From positions 1-64,000 of the forward strand of contig MKZN01000003.1 in NCBI GenBank assembly GCA_001938995.1: DNA of 64,000 nucleotides, given 5' to 3'. The first letter of the stretch is position 1. Each line of letters begins with the position of its first letter. Positions 16,622 to 24,703 of this stretch are shown here, piece by piece. Source of the stretch: Bacillus pumilus (GTDB taxonomy: Bacteria > Bacillota > Bacilli > Bacillales > Bacillaceae). The position numbers and the translations under genes are program-made. Under the pieces are notes generated by a model. It worked only from the letters and a program-made list of their open reading frames with translations. It made no database searches and was not told the origin of the DNA.

Positions 16622-17593
16622 TTAATCATTTAAAGCGGTGCTTAAGGTGTTTAAATTTTGTTTCATTAAACTGACGTAGCTTTCACCTTTTTTGGCATCA
16701 TCTTCACTAATTGATTCTAGATTTTTGAGTGTGAGGCTTTTTGCCCCGATCTCTTGGCGAATAATGTCTGATACTTTACTGCTGACGTTTTGTTCAAAAA
16801 TCACATATTGAATGTCATGCTTTTCAGCCTCTTTCACTATGTTTTCAAGCTGTTTTTGGGAAGGCTCTTCTGAAGCGGATAGTCCGAGGACACTGAGTTG
16901 CTCAATGCCATAGCGCTTTTCCCAATAACCGTATGCAGCGTGAGATACAAGTATTTCTTTATGTTTTGCTTTACTTAAAGTCGTTTTGAAATCTTGATCT
17001 AATGATTGTAACTCTTTTTTGAGTTTTTCATAGTTTTTTGTGTATTGATCTTTGTGATCTGGATCTAGTGAAACGAGTGTGTCTTTAATATTTTTCGCCA
17101 TTTGTTGTGCGTATACAGGATCTAGCCATACATGTGGATCCTTATCACCGTGATCGTGTCCAGCGTGGTCATGGTCTTCGCCTTCATGATCTTCCTCATG
17201 TGCATGCTCCCCTTCAGACGATAACAATTTGATGCCTTCTGCTGCTTTAACGGTTTTTACACCTTGATTTTTTAATGTATCAGCTGTCTTGTCAGCGAAT
17301 GCTTCAGCACCTGAACCGCTGTAAATAAAGGCATCTCCTTCCGCCATTTCGACCATCGTTTTTGAACTAGGTTCAAAGCTATGTGCATCAGCATTGGCAG
17401 GATAAACACTTTGAGCATTGACGTGAGAACCACCAATTTTTTCAGTAAAATCTTGAATTGGGAAAATTGTCGTGTAGATGGTTAATTTCCCGTCTGTCTT
17501 TCCTTTAGAAGCAGTTGTCCCTGCACTGCTTGAGCAAGCAGCTAGACCGATCGCTAATAAAGCAGCTGTTAATATAAGTGTAAATTTTTTCAT
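16622..17593 (-). CDS. Zinc ABC transporter substrate-binding lipoprotein (ZnuA/AdcA-like)
   Basis: A 323-residue cluster A-I metal-binding lipoprotein. The signal ends in a lipobox LLAIGLAACSS; the mature protein has a His/Asp/Glu-rich loop (about residues 129-153, HAHEEDHEGEDHDH type) that marks zinc specificity, plus ligands in ADAHSFEPS, DPHVWLDP and VSHAAYGYW. The ATG at 17593 follows GAGGAG. Two Zur-type sequences upstream agree with zinc uptake. No permease or ATPase gene is adjacent, so it probably works with a transporter encoded elsewhere. The region between rpmE2 and ytiB does not hold it in B. subtilis. Confidence 0.88.
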   Translation of the reverse strand: MKKFTLILTAALLAIGLAACSSSAGTTASKGKTDGKLTIYTTIFPIQDFTEKIGGSHVNAQSVYPANADAHSFEPSSKTMVEMAEGDAFIYSGSGAEAFADKTADTLKNQGVKTVKAAEGIKLLSSEGEHAHEEDHEGEDHDHAGHDHGDKDPHVWLDPVYAQQMAKNIKDTLVSLDPDHKDQYTKNYEKLKKELQSLDQDFKTTLSKAKHKEILVSHAAYGYWEKRYGIEQLSVLGLSASEEPSQKQLENIVKEAEKHDIQYVIFEQNVSSKVSDIIRQEIGAKSLTLKNLESISEDDAKKGESYVSLMKQNLNTLSTALND

Positions 17594-17627
17594 TTGGAAA
17601 ATGTCTCCTCTCAAACTAATAGATAGA

Positions 17628-17676
17628 AATGATTACGATTTAATGTCCTGAGTTATTGTATCGTAATAGTTACGAT
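17628..17676 (-). promoter_or_regulatory. Two Zur-type operators upstream of the zinc lipoprotein gene
   Basis: ATCGTAATAGTTACGAT (17660-17676) is a near-perfect Zur box. AGAAATGATTACGATTT (17625-17641) gives one complete and one weaker half-site on the opposite strand. They lie 35-85 bases before the start codon, where they could block the promoter; they might also act on ytiB. Confidence 0.75.
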
Positions 17677-17807
17677 TTGAAAAGAGGAAAATAAAAAAAT
17701 GATCAAGCAGATGTTTCCTCTAAAAAAAATTACAGCCCAACACGTGACGAAATTTCAAACAATGTGCTATATTTATTTTTAAAAAAGATAAAGGAATGGA
17801 CAAACAT

Positions 17808-18374
17808 ATGAAACTCTTAGACGAAATCATTGAATATAATCAACAATTTATTGAAGCGAAGAAATACGAAGAGTTCACAACCACAAAGTTTCCTGAGAAA
17901 AAGGCGGTCGTTCTATCATGTATGGATACAAGACTTGTAGAACTACTGCCACGAGCTATGAATATGAAAAATGGGGATATCAAAATTGTGAAAAGTGCGG
18001 GTGCGCTTGTTTCTCATCCATTTGGAAGTATTATGCGGAGCATTTTAGTGGCTGTCTATGAACTAAACGCTGAAGAGGTTTATGTCATTGGACATCATGA
18101 TTGTGGAATGAGTAAAATTGATAGCCAAACACTTTTAGATAAAGCCATTGAGCGCGGGATCCCAGAAAAACGAATTGAAGTACTTGAGTACTCAGGTATT
18201 GATTTTAAACAGTGGCTCAAAAGCTTTGGCTCAGTAGAAGAAAGCGTGAAGGACAGTGTGGCTGTTGTCAGAAATCATCCGCTTCTCCCGGCTGATGTGC
18301 CTGTCCATGGACTTGTCATTGATCCTGGTACTGGTAAACTAGACGTCGTTGACAATGGATATCACACGAACTAA
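17808..18374 (+). CDS. ytiB: Beta-class carbonic anhydrase YtiB
   Basis: YtiB (188 residues) is a beta-carbonic anhydrase. The zinc ligands are visible as CMDTRL (Cys, Asp near residue 40) and GHHDCGM (His and Cys near residue 100). The enzyme interconverts CO2 and bicarbonate. The start at 17808 aligns with YtiB from B. subtilis (xLLxxIxEYN); an ATG 12 bases upstream is adjacent to AAAGGA with no spacer. It shares an intergenic region with the Zur boxes, which fits a zinc enzyme. Confidence 0.9.
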   Translation: MKLLDEIIEYNQQFIEAKKYEEFTTTKFPEKKAVVLSCMDTRLVELLPRAMNMKNGDIKIVKSAGALVSHPFGSIMRSILVAVYELNAEEVYVIGHHDCGMSKIDSQTLLDKAIERGIPEKRIEVLEYSGIDFKQWLKSFGSVEESVKDSVAVVRNHPLLPADVPVHGLVIDPGTGKLDVVDNGYHTN

Positions 18375-18375
18375 T

Positions 18376-18600
18376 TTATTTTCCCTTTTTTGGCGGGACT
18401 GGGTCAACGCCGCCAGGGTGCAGGGGATGGCATTTTAAAATTCGTTTGATTGTGAGCCAGCCGCCTTTGAAAGCACCATGCGTTTTAATGGCTTCTAACC
18501 CATAGTTTGAACAGGTCGGATAAAACCGGCAGCTGGGCGGTGTAATAGGGGAAATCCATTTTTGATAAAAACGAATGATGCCGATAAAAATCTGTTTCAT
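18376..18600 (-). CDS. yidD: YidD-type membrane protein insertion factor
   Basis: A 74-residue YidD protein (B. subtilis YtjA) with the family motif [16 protein letters not shown] and the basic end; it has an amphipathic N-terminus and helps insertion of membrane proteins by YidC/Oxa1. The ATG at 18600 follows AAGGAGG by 8 bases. It ends 1 base from the ytiB stop, convergent. Confidence 0.93.
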   Translation of the reverse strand: MKQIFIGIIRFYQKWISPITPPSCRFYPTCSNYGLEAIKTHGAFKGGWLTIKRILKCHPLHPGGVDPVPPKKGK

Positions 18601-18725
18601 GCAGGTTCCTCCTTGTCTTTCATTCACAGTATAAGAAAAAAGGACAAGGAAGGGAAGTTTTATCAACTAAACTGGTCGGAGAGATATGCTATAATATAGA
18701 AAATGCAATTTAGGAGTGATGATTA

Positions 18726-19199
18726 ATGCCTTCAGTTGAAAGCTTTGAACTTGACCATAATGCAGTAAAAGCGCCATATGTTCGTCATTGCGGCGTTCAT
18801 AAGGTCGGATCAGATGGTGAAGTGAATAAATTTGATATTCGTTTTTGTCAGCCGAACAAACAGGCGATGAAGCCTGATACAATTCATACATTAGAGCATT
18901 TGCTTGCGTTCAATATTAGAACACACTCAGAGAAATATGATCATTTTGATATCATTGATATTTCGCCAATGGGTTGCCAAACAGGGTATTACTTAGTCGT
19001 CAGTGGTGCACCAACTCCAATAGAGATTGTTGAACTGCTCGATGCCACATTCAAGGATGCCGTTGAAGTAACAGAGATTCCTGCTGCGAATGAAGAGCAG
19101 TGCGGGCAAGCGAAGCTTCATGATCTTGAAGGAGCTAAACGTCTCATGCGTTTCTGGCTTTCACAAGATCAAGAAGAGTTATTAAAAGTATTTGGTTAA
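18726..19199 (+). CDS. luxS: S-ribosylhomocysteine lyase LuxS
   Basis: LuxS (157 residues) cleaves S-ribosylhomocysteine to homocysteine and DPD, the autoinducer-2 precursor. The metal site is the HTLEH motif (His 54, His 58) with Cys in NEEQCGQA (near residue 123) and Cys in [10 protein letters not shown]. It recycles the SAM by-product and is functionally related to metK in this window. Start ATG after TAGGAGTG. Transcription ends at the hairpin following. Confidence 0.96.
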   Translation: MPSVESFELDHNAVKAPYVRHCGVHKVGSDGEVNKFDIRFCQPNKQAMKPDTIHTLEHLLAFNIRTHSEKYDHFDIIDISPMGCQTGYYLVVSGAPTPIEIVELLDATFKDAVEVTEIPAANEEQCGQAKLHDLEGAKRLMRFWLSQDQEELLKVFG

Positions 19200-19210
19200 T
19201 ATAATCATCC

Positions 19211-19239
19211 ACCGGACATTCAACATGTCCGGTTTTTTT
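19211..19239 (+). terminator. Terminator of luxS
   Basis: Stem ACCGGACAT/ATGTCCGGT with a TCAAC loop and T7. Confidence 0.88.
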
Positions 19240-19317
19240 ATATCATGAATCATGAGGTGTCAAAATAGGAGATATTTGTTAAAATGGACATGTCACTGAA
19301 AAAAGGGGGAAATCGGA

Positions 19318-19758
19318 TTGCGAAAAATGATGGGGATCATTCTGATGCTTGTGCTACTTAGTGCATGTGGAAACTCCGCAGCAAGCAATGACAAAGGGGA
19401 AGTGCCCGAGCTATTAGAAGTAAAGCTCACAGGACCACAGCAGGTGGAGAAAAATGAAAGCGTCATAGTAAAAGCAGCTGTCACATACGGTGATACGCCT
19501 GTTGACGATGCTGATGATGTTCAATTTGAAGTATGGAAAGATGGCGACAAGGATAAAAGTAAGATGATTCAGCCAAAAAGAGAGAATAAAGGTGTGTATG
19601 AACTCCATACGACCTTTCAACAGGACGGCGTTTATATCATACAAGTCCATGTGACAGCTAAACAGCAACATAATATGCCAAAAACGAACATTCACGTAGG
19701 TGAGGTTGAAAAAGAGAGTCGTCCATCTACTGAAGAGGAGAAAACCTCACACCATTGA
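19318..19758 (+). CDS. ytkA: YtkA, FixH-like lipoprotein
   Basis: A lipoprotein of 146 residues: signal with lipobox LVLLSAC, then a single beta-rich YtkA-like/FixH-type domain (about residues 36-125), then a hydrophilic tail rich in Glu, Ser and His. Its TTG start at 19318 follows AAGGGGG by 8 bases. Its role is not known in B. subtilis. The next gene is on the other strand, with 8 bases between stops. Confidence 0.85.
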   Translation: MRKMMGIILMLVLLSACGNSAASNDKGEVPELLEVKLTGPQQVEKNESVIVKAAVTYGDTPVDDADDVQFEVWKDGDKDKSKMIQPKRENKGVYELHTTFQQDGVYIIQVHVTAKQQHNMPKTNIHVGEVEKESRPSTEEEKTSHH

Positions 19759-19766
19759 AAGCGGTT

Positions 19767-19913
19767 TTATTTTGGGTTAGAACGGTTGTTCGGTTCAGGC
19801 TCCTGTGGTGAATCGACTTTATGCTTATAATCATAAGCCTTCGATGTCGTCCACAGCGATAAAAAGACAACTATTGAGATAATGATAAAGCTGACAATCC
19901 CAAGTAACAGCAT
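19767..19913 (-). CDS. ytzI: YtzI-like small membrane protein
   Basis: A 48-residue single-pass membrane protein: hydrophobic residues 2-20 (LLLGIVSFIIISIVVFLSL), then TSKAYDYKHKVD and a Pro/Glu/Asn tail. A strong AAGGAGGGAG precedes the ATG at 19913, so it is likely translated. The position between ytkA and dps and the segment after the helix fit B. subtilis YtzI as I remember it. Function unknown. Confidence 0.75.
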   Translation of the reverse strand: MLLLGIVSFIIISIVVFLSLWTTSKAYDYKHKVDSPQEPEPNNRSNPK

Positions 19914-19981
19914 CTAACTCCCTCCTTATTTCCATATTACCATATATATCACGTGGTCAAAATAAAAGAAATCGACACCAG

Positions 19982-20007
19982 GTTTCGGTATAAGAAAAAA
20001 AGGGTAA
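19982..20007 (+). promoter_or_regulatory. SigB-type promoter of dps
   Basis: GTTTCG (19982-19987), 14 bases and GGGTAA (20002-20007) resemble the general-stress consensus GTTTAA/GGGTAT, about 40 bases before dps. In B. subtilis dps is a known SigB regulon gene. Confidence 0.72.
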
Positions 20008-20044
20008 TCTCATACTAAGTGCAACTACATAAGGAGGAATCAAC

Positions 20045-20482
20045 ATGTCAGAGAAATTATTAGACGCCGTTAATAAACAAGTAGCTGATTGGACCGTGCT
20101 TTATGTGAAATTACATAACTATCATTGGTATGTAAAGGGAAAAGACTTCTTTACACTCCATGAAAAGTTCGAGGAATTGTATACTGAAACAGCGACATAT
20201 ATTGATGATTTGGCTGAGCGTATGCTTGCGTTAAATGGACAACCTGTCGCTACGATGAAAGAGTGTTTAGAGATCTCTAGCATTCAAGAAGCTGAAGGCC
20301 AGGAATCAGCTGAGCAAATGGTCAAAAACTTATATGAAGACTTCTCCAATATCGCAGAGGAGTTAAAACAAGGGATGGAGCTTGCCGGAGAGGTTGGCGA
20401 TGAAACAACCGGTGATATGTTACTGGCGATCCATCAATCCATTGAAAAGCACAACTGGATGTTAAAAGCATATTTAGGATAA
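20045..20482 (+). CDS. dps: Dps ferritin-like DNA-protecting protein
   Basis: A 145-residue mini-ferritin that stores iron and consumes peroxide as a 12-mer. The ferroxidase residues are in [26 protein letters not shown] and IDDLAER (His about 24 and 36, Asp about 51, Glu about 55). It matches B. subtilis Dps (YtkB). AAGGAGG precedes the ATG. The SigB-type promoter suggests stationary-phase and stress expression. Confidence 0.95.
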   Translation: MSEKLLDAVNKQVADWTVLYVKLHNYHWYVKGKDFFTLHEKFEELYTETATYIDDLAERMLALNGQPVATMKECLEISSIQEAEGQESAEQMVKNLYEDFSNIAEELKQGMELAGEVGDETTGDMLLAIHQSIEKHNWMLKAYLG

Positions 20483-20491
20483 AGCATTGGA

Positions 20492-20528
20492 AAAGAATGT
20501 CGATCACAACAGGTCGACATTCTTTTTT
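20492..20528 (+). terminator. Terminator of dps
   Basis: Stem AAAGAATGTCGA/TCGACATTCTTT with T7. Confidence 0.88.
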
Positions 20529-20555
20529 TATTGGATTTGTGAAAGACAGCCCATT

Positions 20556-20581
20556 GAAATCATAGGGCTTTGAGCCGAAGA
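20556..20581 (+). promoter_or_regulatory. Possible SigD promoter
   Basis: GAAA (20556-20559), 14 bases and GCCGAAGA (20574-20581) resemble the motility sigma consensus TAAA-N15-GCCGATAT, 24 bases before the YjfB-like gene. Confidence 0.5.
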
Positions 20582-20604
20582 GATAAGAGAAGGGAGGGGA
20601 GAAT

Positions 20605-20796
20605 ATGTCCTCAATTGCAGGAATGATGAGTCAGCAAGTGGCTAGTATTCAAAAAACGCTCAACATCAGTTTGCTGAATTCGCAGCTTGCCACAAACACA
20701 GCTCAAGCCATGGTAATGCTGGATCAAGTCCAGCAGCAGCCTCAAGCTGTTCAACCAAAAGATTCAGATGCTACTTTTATTGATGTTAGGATTTAA
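20605..20796 (+). CDS. YjfB-like putative motility protein
   Basis: A 63-residue protein of the YjfB family (MSSIAGMMSQQVASIQKTLNI, NSQLATNTAQAMVMLDQ), a group annotated as putative motility proteins because B. subtilis yjfB is SigD-controlled. The segment is helical and Gln-rich. GAAGGGAGGGGAG precedes the ATG, and a SigD-like promoter lies upstream. It has its own terminator. The exact role is unknown. Confidence 0.82.
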   Translation: MSSIAGMMSQQVASIQKTLNISLLNSQLATNTAQAMVMLDQVQQQPQAVQPKDSDATFIDVRI

Positions 20797-20802
20797 CGAA
20801 GA

Positions 20803-20829
20803 AAGCCGCCATTTACGGGCGGCTTTTTT
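20803..20829 (+). terminator. Terminator of the YjfB-like gene
   Basis: Stem AAGCCGCC/GGCGGCTT followed by T6. Confidence 0.85.
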
Positions 20830-20910
20830 GTTTGTCGTCCAAGCTATTTAAAAGAACCGGCATATACTATTTCCATAAAGAGTTCCACTCTGAAAGGATG
20901 TTGATGCCAA

Positions 20911-21315
20911 GTGAGCAAAGATTTAGGCATCTTTTCGTTGTTTACAGTCAGTTTGTCGGCAATGGGCTTTCTGTTTGGTGGAGCAGGATATTTACTGATG
21001 ATACTAGTGACACTCATGGGGTTTGAATTAATTTGTTCAAGCCTAAGAGAAACTGTGACAGGACAGCTCACAATGAAGCGGTTTTTCACACGGTTTGTTC
21101 GAAAAATAGTAACGATATCCTTAATATCCATGGCACATTTCTTTGACACGATGCTGCAGACAAACGGGACGATTAAGGATTTAGCGATCATTTTTTATAT
21201 GATTTATGAATCTTACCAAATTGTCTCGACAGCAAAGGCCCTTGGGATTCCCATCCCGCAGTTATTTATTGATGTATTAGACATGATTAAAAATAAATTG
21301 CGCAAAAAGCCGTAA
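20911..21315 (+). CDS. ytkC: YtkC, phage-holin family membrane protein
   Basis: A 134-residue protein of the Bacteriophage_holin_4 (toxin secretion/phage lysis holin) type, with three hydrophobic segments (about residues 8-24, 26-44 and 66-110) and a basic end KNKLRKKP. It matches B. subtilis YtkC in size and place. The GTG start at 20911 lies 10 bases after AAAGGATG; an in-frame stop just upstream rules out a longer form. No endolysin or phage genes are nearby, so it is a domesticated or independent holin-like protein. Confidence 0.8.
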   Translation: MSKDLGIFSLFTVSLSAMGFLFGGAGYLLMILVTLMGFELICSSLRETVTGQLTMKRFFTRFVRKIVTISLISMAHFFDTMLQTNGTIKDLAIIFYMIYESYQIVSTAKALGIPIPQLFIDVLDMIKNKLRKKP

Positions 21316-21349
21316 TTTGCCCATATATGGTCATACTAAAGGAAAAAGG

Positions 21350-21679
21350 ATGAATCAAATGGACAAACGCACTTACTATGTATCCGTGCAAGACGGCTCT
21401 ATATCACAACACAGAGATGCGGCTGCCTGGCAGTTCCAAATCAGCGCAGATGATGATCAAATATTGCAGCTAAGAGAGTATTTTGATGAGCAGTATATGA
21501 CAGATTGGAAAGGTTTCTTTCGGGCGCATGTTCCGTTTCTTGAGTATCATTATGATAGTCCAAATGATGAAATGGACAGAAAAAGAAATGAGATTTATTC
21601 GATGATATATAAGCTCGGCAATGAAGAAACAAAGGACTTTATTCAGACAAATGGTTTAATGAATGGAAAGAGCATGTAG
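21350..21679 (+). CDS. Conserved acidic protein, function unknown
   Basis: A soluble protein of about 109 residues (after MNQMDKRTYYVSVQDGSISQ) with no signal, membrane segment or known motif; rich in Asp, Tyr and Phe, with an amphipathic C-terminus. The ATG at 21350 lies 6 bases after AAAGGA; the ATG at 21359 with AAGGA is almost as good. I do not recognise it. It may be co-transcribed with ytkC and ends in a palindromic terminator that includes its last codons. Confidence 0.7.
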   Translation: MNQMDKRTYYVSVQDGSISQHRDAAAWQFQISADDDQILQLREYFDEQYMTDWKGFFRAHVPFLEYHYDSPNDEMDRKRNEIYSMIYKLGNEETKDFIQTNGLMNGKSM

Positions 21680-21700
21680 AGATCTCTACATGCTCTTTTT
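21667..21700 (+). terminator. Terminator formed by a 32-base perfect palindrome
   Basis: Positions 21667-21698 form a perfect palindrome (half-arm AAAGAGCATGTAGAGA), followed by more T. It overlaps the stop codon of the preceding gene and could act for both strands. Confidence 0.85.
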
Positions 21701-21722
21701 CGTGGAGTATAAGTTGAAAAGG

Positions 21723-22379
21723 TCATCTCGTTCTCCAGGTAGATCCATAAATCAGACATAAATCCTTTAAATCCAATGTAGTTCCTTGTCCAACTGCGGT
21801 GATGTTCCAGTCATGAAGATCTCTTGTTAATTCAGCGCAAATGATGGATGTGCAATAAGAATAATCCTCTGTTAAATGAAAGGTACATATTTCTTGTTGG
21901 GTGATTTGGTCTGAAAGGCGCACATACGCATTGGACACTTGTCCAAAGTGTTGCGCTCGCTCGTGAGCATCATGAATGGTGGCAGTAACCACGATTTTAT
22001 GAATATCAGGGGAAATTCTGCTTAATTGCATAATCATGATCTCGTTGTCATGGTAGCCTCCGCCAAATTGATGATCGCCAAGATGACGAACAGCTCCGTC
22101 TAGACTTTGTTGTTGCTGATAATAAATGAGATGCTTTGGAGACAAAAGCTTGTCCTTATGATCGAGAAGGAAGATTTGCGTATCTAAATCAATTGGCTGA
22201 CCAGACAAATCCCAGCCAAGTCCAATATGGATTTGATCGACGTTTGGATTATTTTTTGTTACGTCTAGCTTTTCTCCTTTCATGAGGATTTTCTTTCCCT
22301 CATGAGACATTGCTTTCTTTTCGTTTTTCGGTGGGGCATCTTGATCATTCTCTTGATCTGATCTATTGGTGAACGTCAT
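21723..22379 (-). CDS. TerD-family stress protein with N-terminal extension
   Basis: A 218-residue protein of the TerD family (calcium-binding tellurite/general stress proteins such as B. subtilis YceC, YceD, YceE). The domain spans about residues 33-215: IHIGLGWDLSG, DLDTQIFLLD, LDGAVRHLGDHQFGGGYHDNE (the GDN calcium loop is GDH here) and NAYVRL. The first 32 residues are a charged, Gln/Asn/Asp-rich extension. The ATG at 22379 follows AAGGAGG by 8 bases. It is alone, away from other ter genes, which is unusual. Confidence 0.85.
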   Translation of the reverse strand: MTFTNRSDQENDQDAPPKNEKKAMSHEGKKILMKGEKLDVTKNNPNVDQIHIGLGWDLSGQPIDLDTQIFLLDHKDKLLSPKHLIYYQQQQSLDGAVRHLGDHQFGGGYHDNEIMIMQLSRISPDIHKIVVTATIHDAHERAQHFGQVSNAYVRLSDQITQQEICTFHLTEDYSYCTSIICAELTRDLHDWNITAVGQGTTLDLKDLCLIYGSTWRTR

Positions 22380-22626
22380 GCTGTTTTCCTCCTTGTAGAA
22401 ATAGGACAACTGATTTATTTACGTTTTAATGGGATAAAAGGTTCCATGATTAAGAACAGATGGAGATGGAAAGGATAAACATTGTTTTAGCAATAATATG
22501 TCATGATAAAAAACAGACGAGATGGCACCATACGTTTGTTTCACTTTTCATAAAAATTCTTCAGAGAAATGTGATCTGTGGTATGATGTTTTACAAGAAG
22601 CAAGGACAGGATATGAGGGATTTCAC

Positions 22627-23103
22627 ATGCATGTATTTAAAGACTACTATCATAATACGGTTAAGCTTTCTTTTAAGGAGAAGCCTTTTTCAAGTCATCC
22701 TAAGCATGTTTGGGCCATTTGCCGGTATCAAGGAAAATGGCTGCTCACTGAACATGAGGATCGGGGCTATGAATTTCCAGGAGGGAAAGTAGAGCCGAAT
22801 GAACAAGCAGACCAAGCCGCTATACGAGAGATTCAAGAAGAGACGGGTGCTGTTGTTCGTGAATTAACGTATATTGGTCAATATCAAGTGCTTGGTAGAG
22901 AAAAAGTGATCGTCAAGAATATTTATTTCGCTGATATTGAAAGGCTAGTCAAGCAAGAGACGTATTATGAAACGAAAGGACCCGTTCTTTTCGCTGACTT
23001 ACCAAGATCCATCGCGAAAAATAAAAATTTCAGCTTTATTATGAAAGATGATGTGTTAAGACAGAGTTTAGTTTATTTAGAAAAGAACGGTTTGATTCGT
23101 TAA
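22627..23103 (+). CDS. ytkD: YtkD Nudix nucleoside triphosphate diphosphatase
   Basis: YtkD (158 residues) is a Nudix hydrolase; the B. subtilis enzyme removes oxidised (8-oxo-dGTP) nucleotides. The Nudix box is complete (GGKVEPNEQADQAAIREIQE, then ETG, near residues 57-79). The start is ATG 22627, which aligns with YtkD (VFKDYYxNTVxLSF); codons upstream in the same frame (from 22522) are not part of it. GAGGGAT precedes the start. Confidence 0.92.
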   Translation: MHVFKDYYHNTVKLSFKEKPFSSHPKHVWAICRYQGKWLLTEHEDRGYEFPGGKVEPNEQADQAAIREIQEETGAVVRELTYIGQYQVLGREKVIVKNIYFADIERLVKQETYYETKGPVLFADLPRSIAKNKNFSFIMKDDVLRQSLVYLEKNGLIR

Positions 23104-23105
23104 AG

Positions 23106-23138
23106 AAAGCGCAGGGAGGCATTCCCTGTGCTTTTTTT
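23106..23138 (+). terminator. Terminator of ytkD
   Basis: 12-base-pair stem AAAGCGCAGGGA/TCCCTGTGCTTT (one G-T), T-run. The convergent ytlD ends at 23137, so the minus strand may share it. Confidence 0.85.
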
Positions 23139-23931
23139 ATTTTTGAAGGAAGCGGCGCTCAAGCCATTCGACTAGTTGATACATGATGGTAGCAAACGCA
23201 GCGATGATAAATAGACTTAAAAACACGAGTGTAAAGTTGAAGACTTGAAAGCCATAAATGATCATGTAACCGAGGCCTTTTGAAGAAACAAGAAATTCAC
23301 CGACAATGACTCCGACCCAGGAAAGACCGACATTGACTTTAATGGCAGAGATCATTGTTGGAATACTGGCAGGTAAAATCACTTCCTGAAAGACGACTCT
23401 TTTTTTGGCACCAAACGTTTTCATGACCTTCAAATAGTTCTCATCTACTTCTTGAAAGGCCGTGTAAATGACGATGGTGGTAATGATGACACTGATGATC
23501 GCACCCATTGCAACAATACTGATCATGCCAGGGCCTAGGGCGACAATTAAAATCGGAGCGAGGGCCACTTTTGGCATCGCATTTAAAATCACTAAATAAG
23601 GATCAAGCACGTTGGCAAGCCGAGTGGACCACCATAAAGCAGCGGCTAATAATATGCCGCAAAAGGTGCCTAAAAGAAATCCTAAGACGGTTTCAAACAA
23701 CGTAATACTCATATGATTCACTAATGACCCATCTGATATTTTTTGTAAAAACAGTTGGCAGACCGCAGATGGTGAACTGAAGATCAACGGATCAATGAGT
23801 CGTACATGGCTGGCAAGCTCCCAAAGTGAAAAGAAGGCGATGAAAATAATGAGCTGATACACACGGGTGATACGTTTTTCCATACGATATTTTTTCCGGT
23901 AAACTTCATGTAAAAGGTCACTGTGTTTCAA
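23137..23931 (-). CDS. ytlD: ABC transporter permease YtlD
   Basis: YtlD (264 residues) is the permease of a NitT/TauT-family (nitrate, sulfonate, taurine or pyrimidine-precursor type) importer. Six hydrophobic segments and the permease signature [21 protein letters not shown] (about residues 175-195) are clear. The TTG start at 23931 overlaps the ytlC end by 14 bases and follows AAGGAG. The substrate is unknown; it forms the operon ytlA-ytlC-ytlD. Confidence 0.9.
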   Translation of the reverse strand: MKHSDLLHEVYRKKYRMEKRITRVYQLIIFIAFFSLWELASHVRLIDPLIFSSPSAVCQLFLQKISDGSLVNHMSITLFETVLGFLLGTFCGILLAAALWWSTRLANVLDPYLVILNAMPKVALAPILIVALGPGMISIVAMGAIISVIITTIVIYTAFQEVDENYLKVMKTFGAKKRVVFQEVILPASIPTMISAIKVNVGLSWVGVIVGEFLVSSKGLGYMIIYGFQVFNFTLVFLSLFIIAAFATIMYQLVEWLERRFLQK

Positions 23932-24688
23932 CTGATTTCAGCTCCTTCCAAATCGTCTGAAAGAGCTCTTGGAAACTTGACGTCTGTCTAGCTTCAAAAG
24001 GAGAGAGTGTCCTTAAGTCTTCAGGGATTGTAAAGATACGCTGAATGGAGCCGGGATGCTTAGAAAATAAGTAAATTCGATCACTCATCGCAATTGCTTC
24101 TCCGATGTCATGCGTCACGAGAACTGCTGTTTTTTGATAATTTTTTAATGTGTGAAAGACGAGATCTTCTAATGTTAGTTTGTTTTGGTAATCTAGGGCT
24201 GAGAATGGCTCATCTAGTAGAAGAAGTCCAGGGTCCACTGCAAGTGTACGTGCGAGTGCTACACGCTGCCTCATTCCGCCTGACAGCTCCTTCGGGTATT
24301 TCTCTTCCACATCATCTAGGCCAAGTTTTGGCAGTAAACTAAGAGCGGCGGATGTGGCTTCATGTGAATCTTGTTTGGCAATTTTTAAGCCGAGAATGAC
24401 GTTTTCTTTAATGGTTTTCCACGGGAATAAATAATCTTGCTGGAGCATGTAGCCGATTTGGTGCTCCTTTTGATTAGGCTCTTTCCCTTCGATTAAAATA
24501 CGACCTTCAGAGGGCGGTGTGATTCCTGCGATAATTGACAGCAAGGTTGTTTTCCCGCAGCCACTAGGACCAATAAATGAAATGAATTCACCTTGGTCAA
24601 TCTCCATATTGATCTGCTGAATGGCCGTTGTTTTTTCTTTTAAAGAGAAGTACGTGTGGGTCACATCGTCAATTTGAAGGAAAGACAT
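23918..24688 (-). CDS. ytlC: ABC transporter ATP-binding protein YtlC
   Basis: The ATPase (256 residues) of the YtlACD transporter. Walker A is GPSGCGKTT (about residue 41), Q-loop [10 protein letters not shown], signature [14 protein letters not shown], Walker [10 protein letters not shown]-loop VTHD. The ATG at 24688 follows AGGAGG by 6 bases, and the gene lies 15 bases after ytlA. Confidence 0.93.
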   Translation of the reverse strand: MSFLQIDDVTHTYFSLKEKTTAIQQINMEIDQGEFISFIGPSGCGKTTLLSIIAGITPPSEGRILIEGKEPNQKEHQIGYMLQQDYLFPWKTIKENVILGLKIAKQDSHEATSAALSLLPKLGLDDVEEKYPKELSGGMRQRVALARTLAVDPGLLLLDEPFSALDYQNKLTLEDLVFHTLKNYQKTAVLVTHDIGEAIAMSDRIYLFSKHPGSIQRIFTIPEDLRTLSPFEARQTSSFQELFQTIWKELKSVETQ

Positions 24689-24703
24689 GGGCGACCTCCT
24701 ATT

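Noticed and set aside
20911-21315. Prophage remnant suggested by the holin-like gene
   Set aside because: No integrase, structural or lysin genes and no attachment repeats are near; the gene is at its normal Bacillus place.
22460-22792. Open reading frame of 110 codons overlapping the start of ytkD
   Set aside because: It is in another frame, has no clear ribosome site and no family features; the Nudix gene explains the region.
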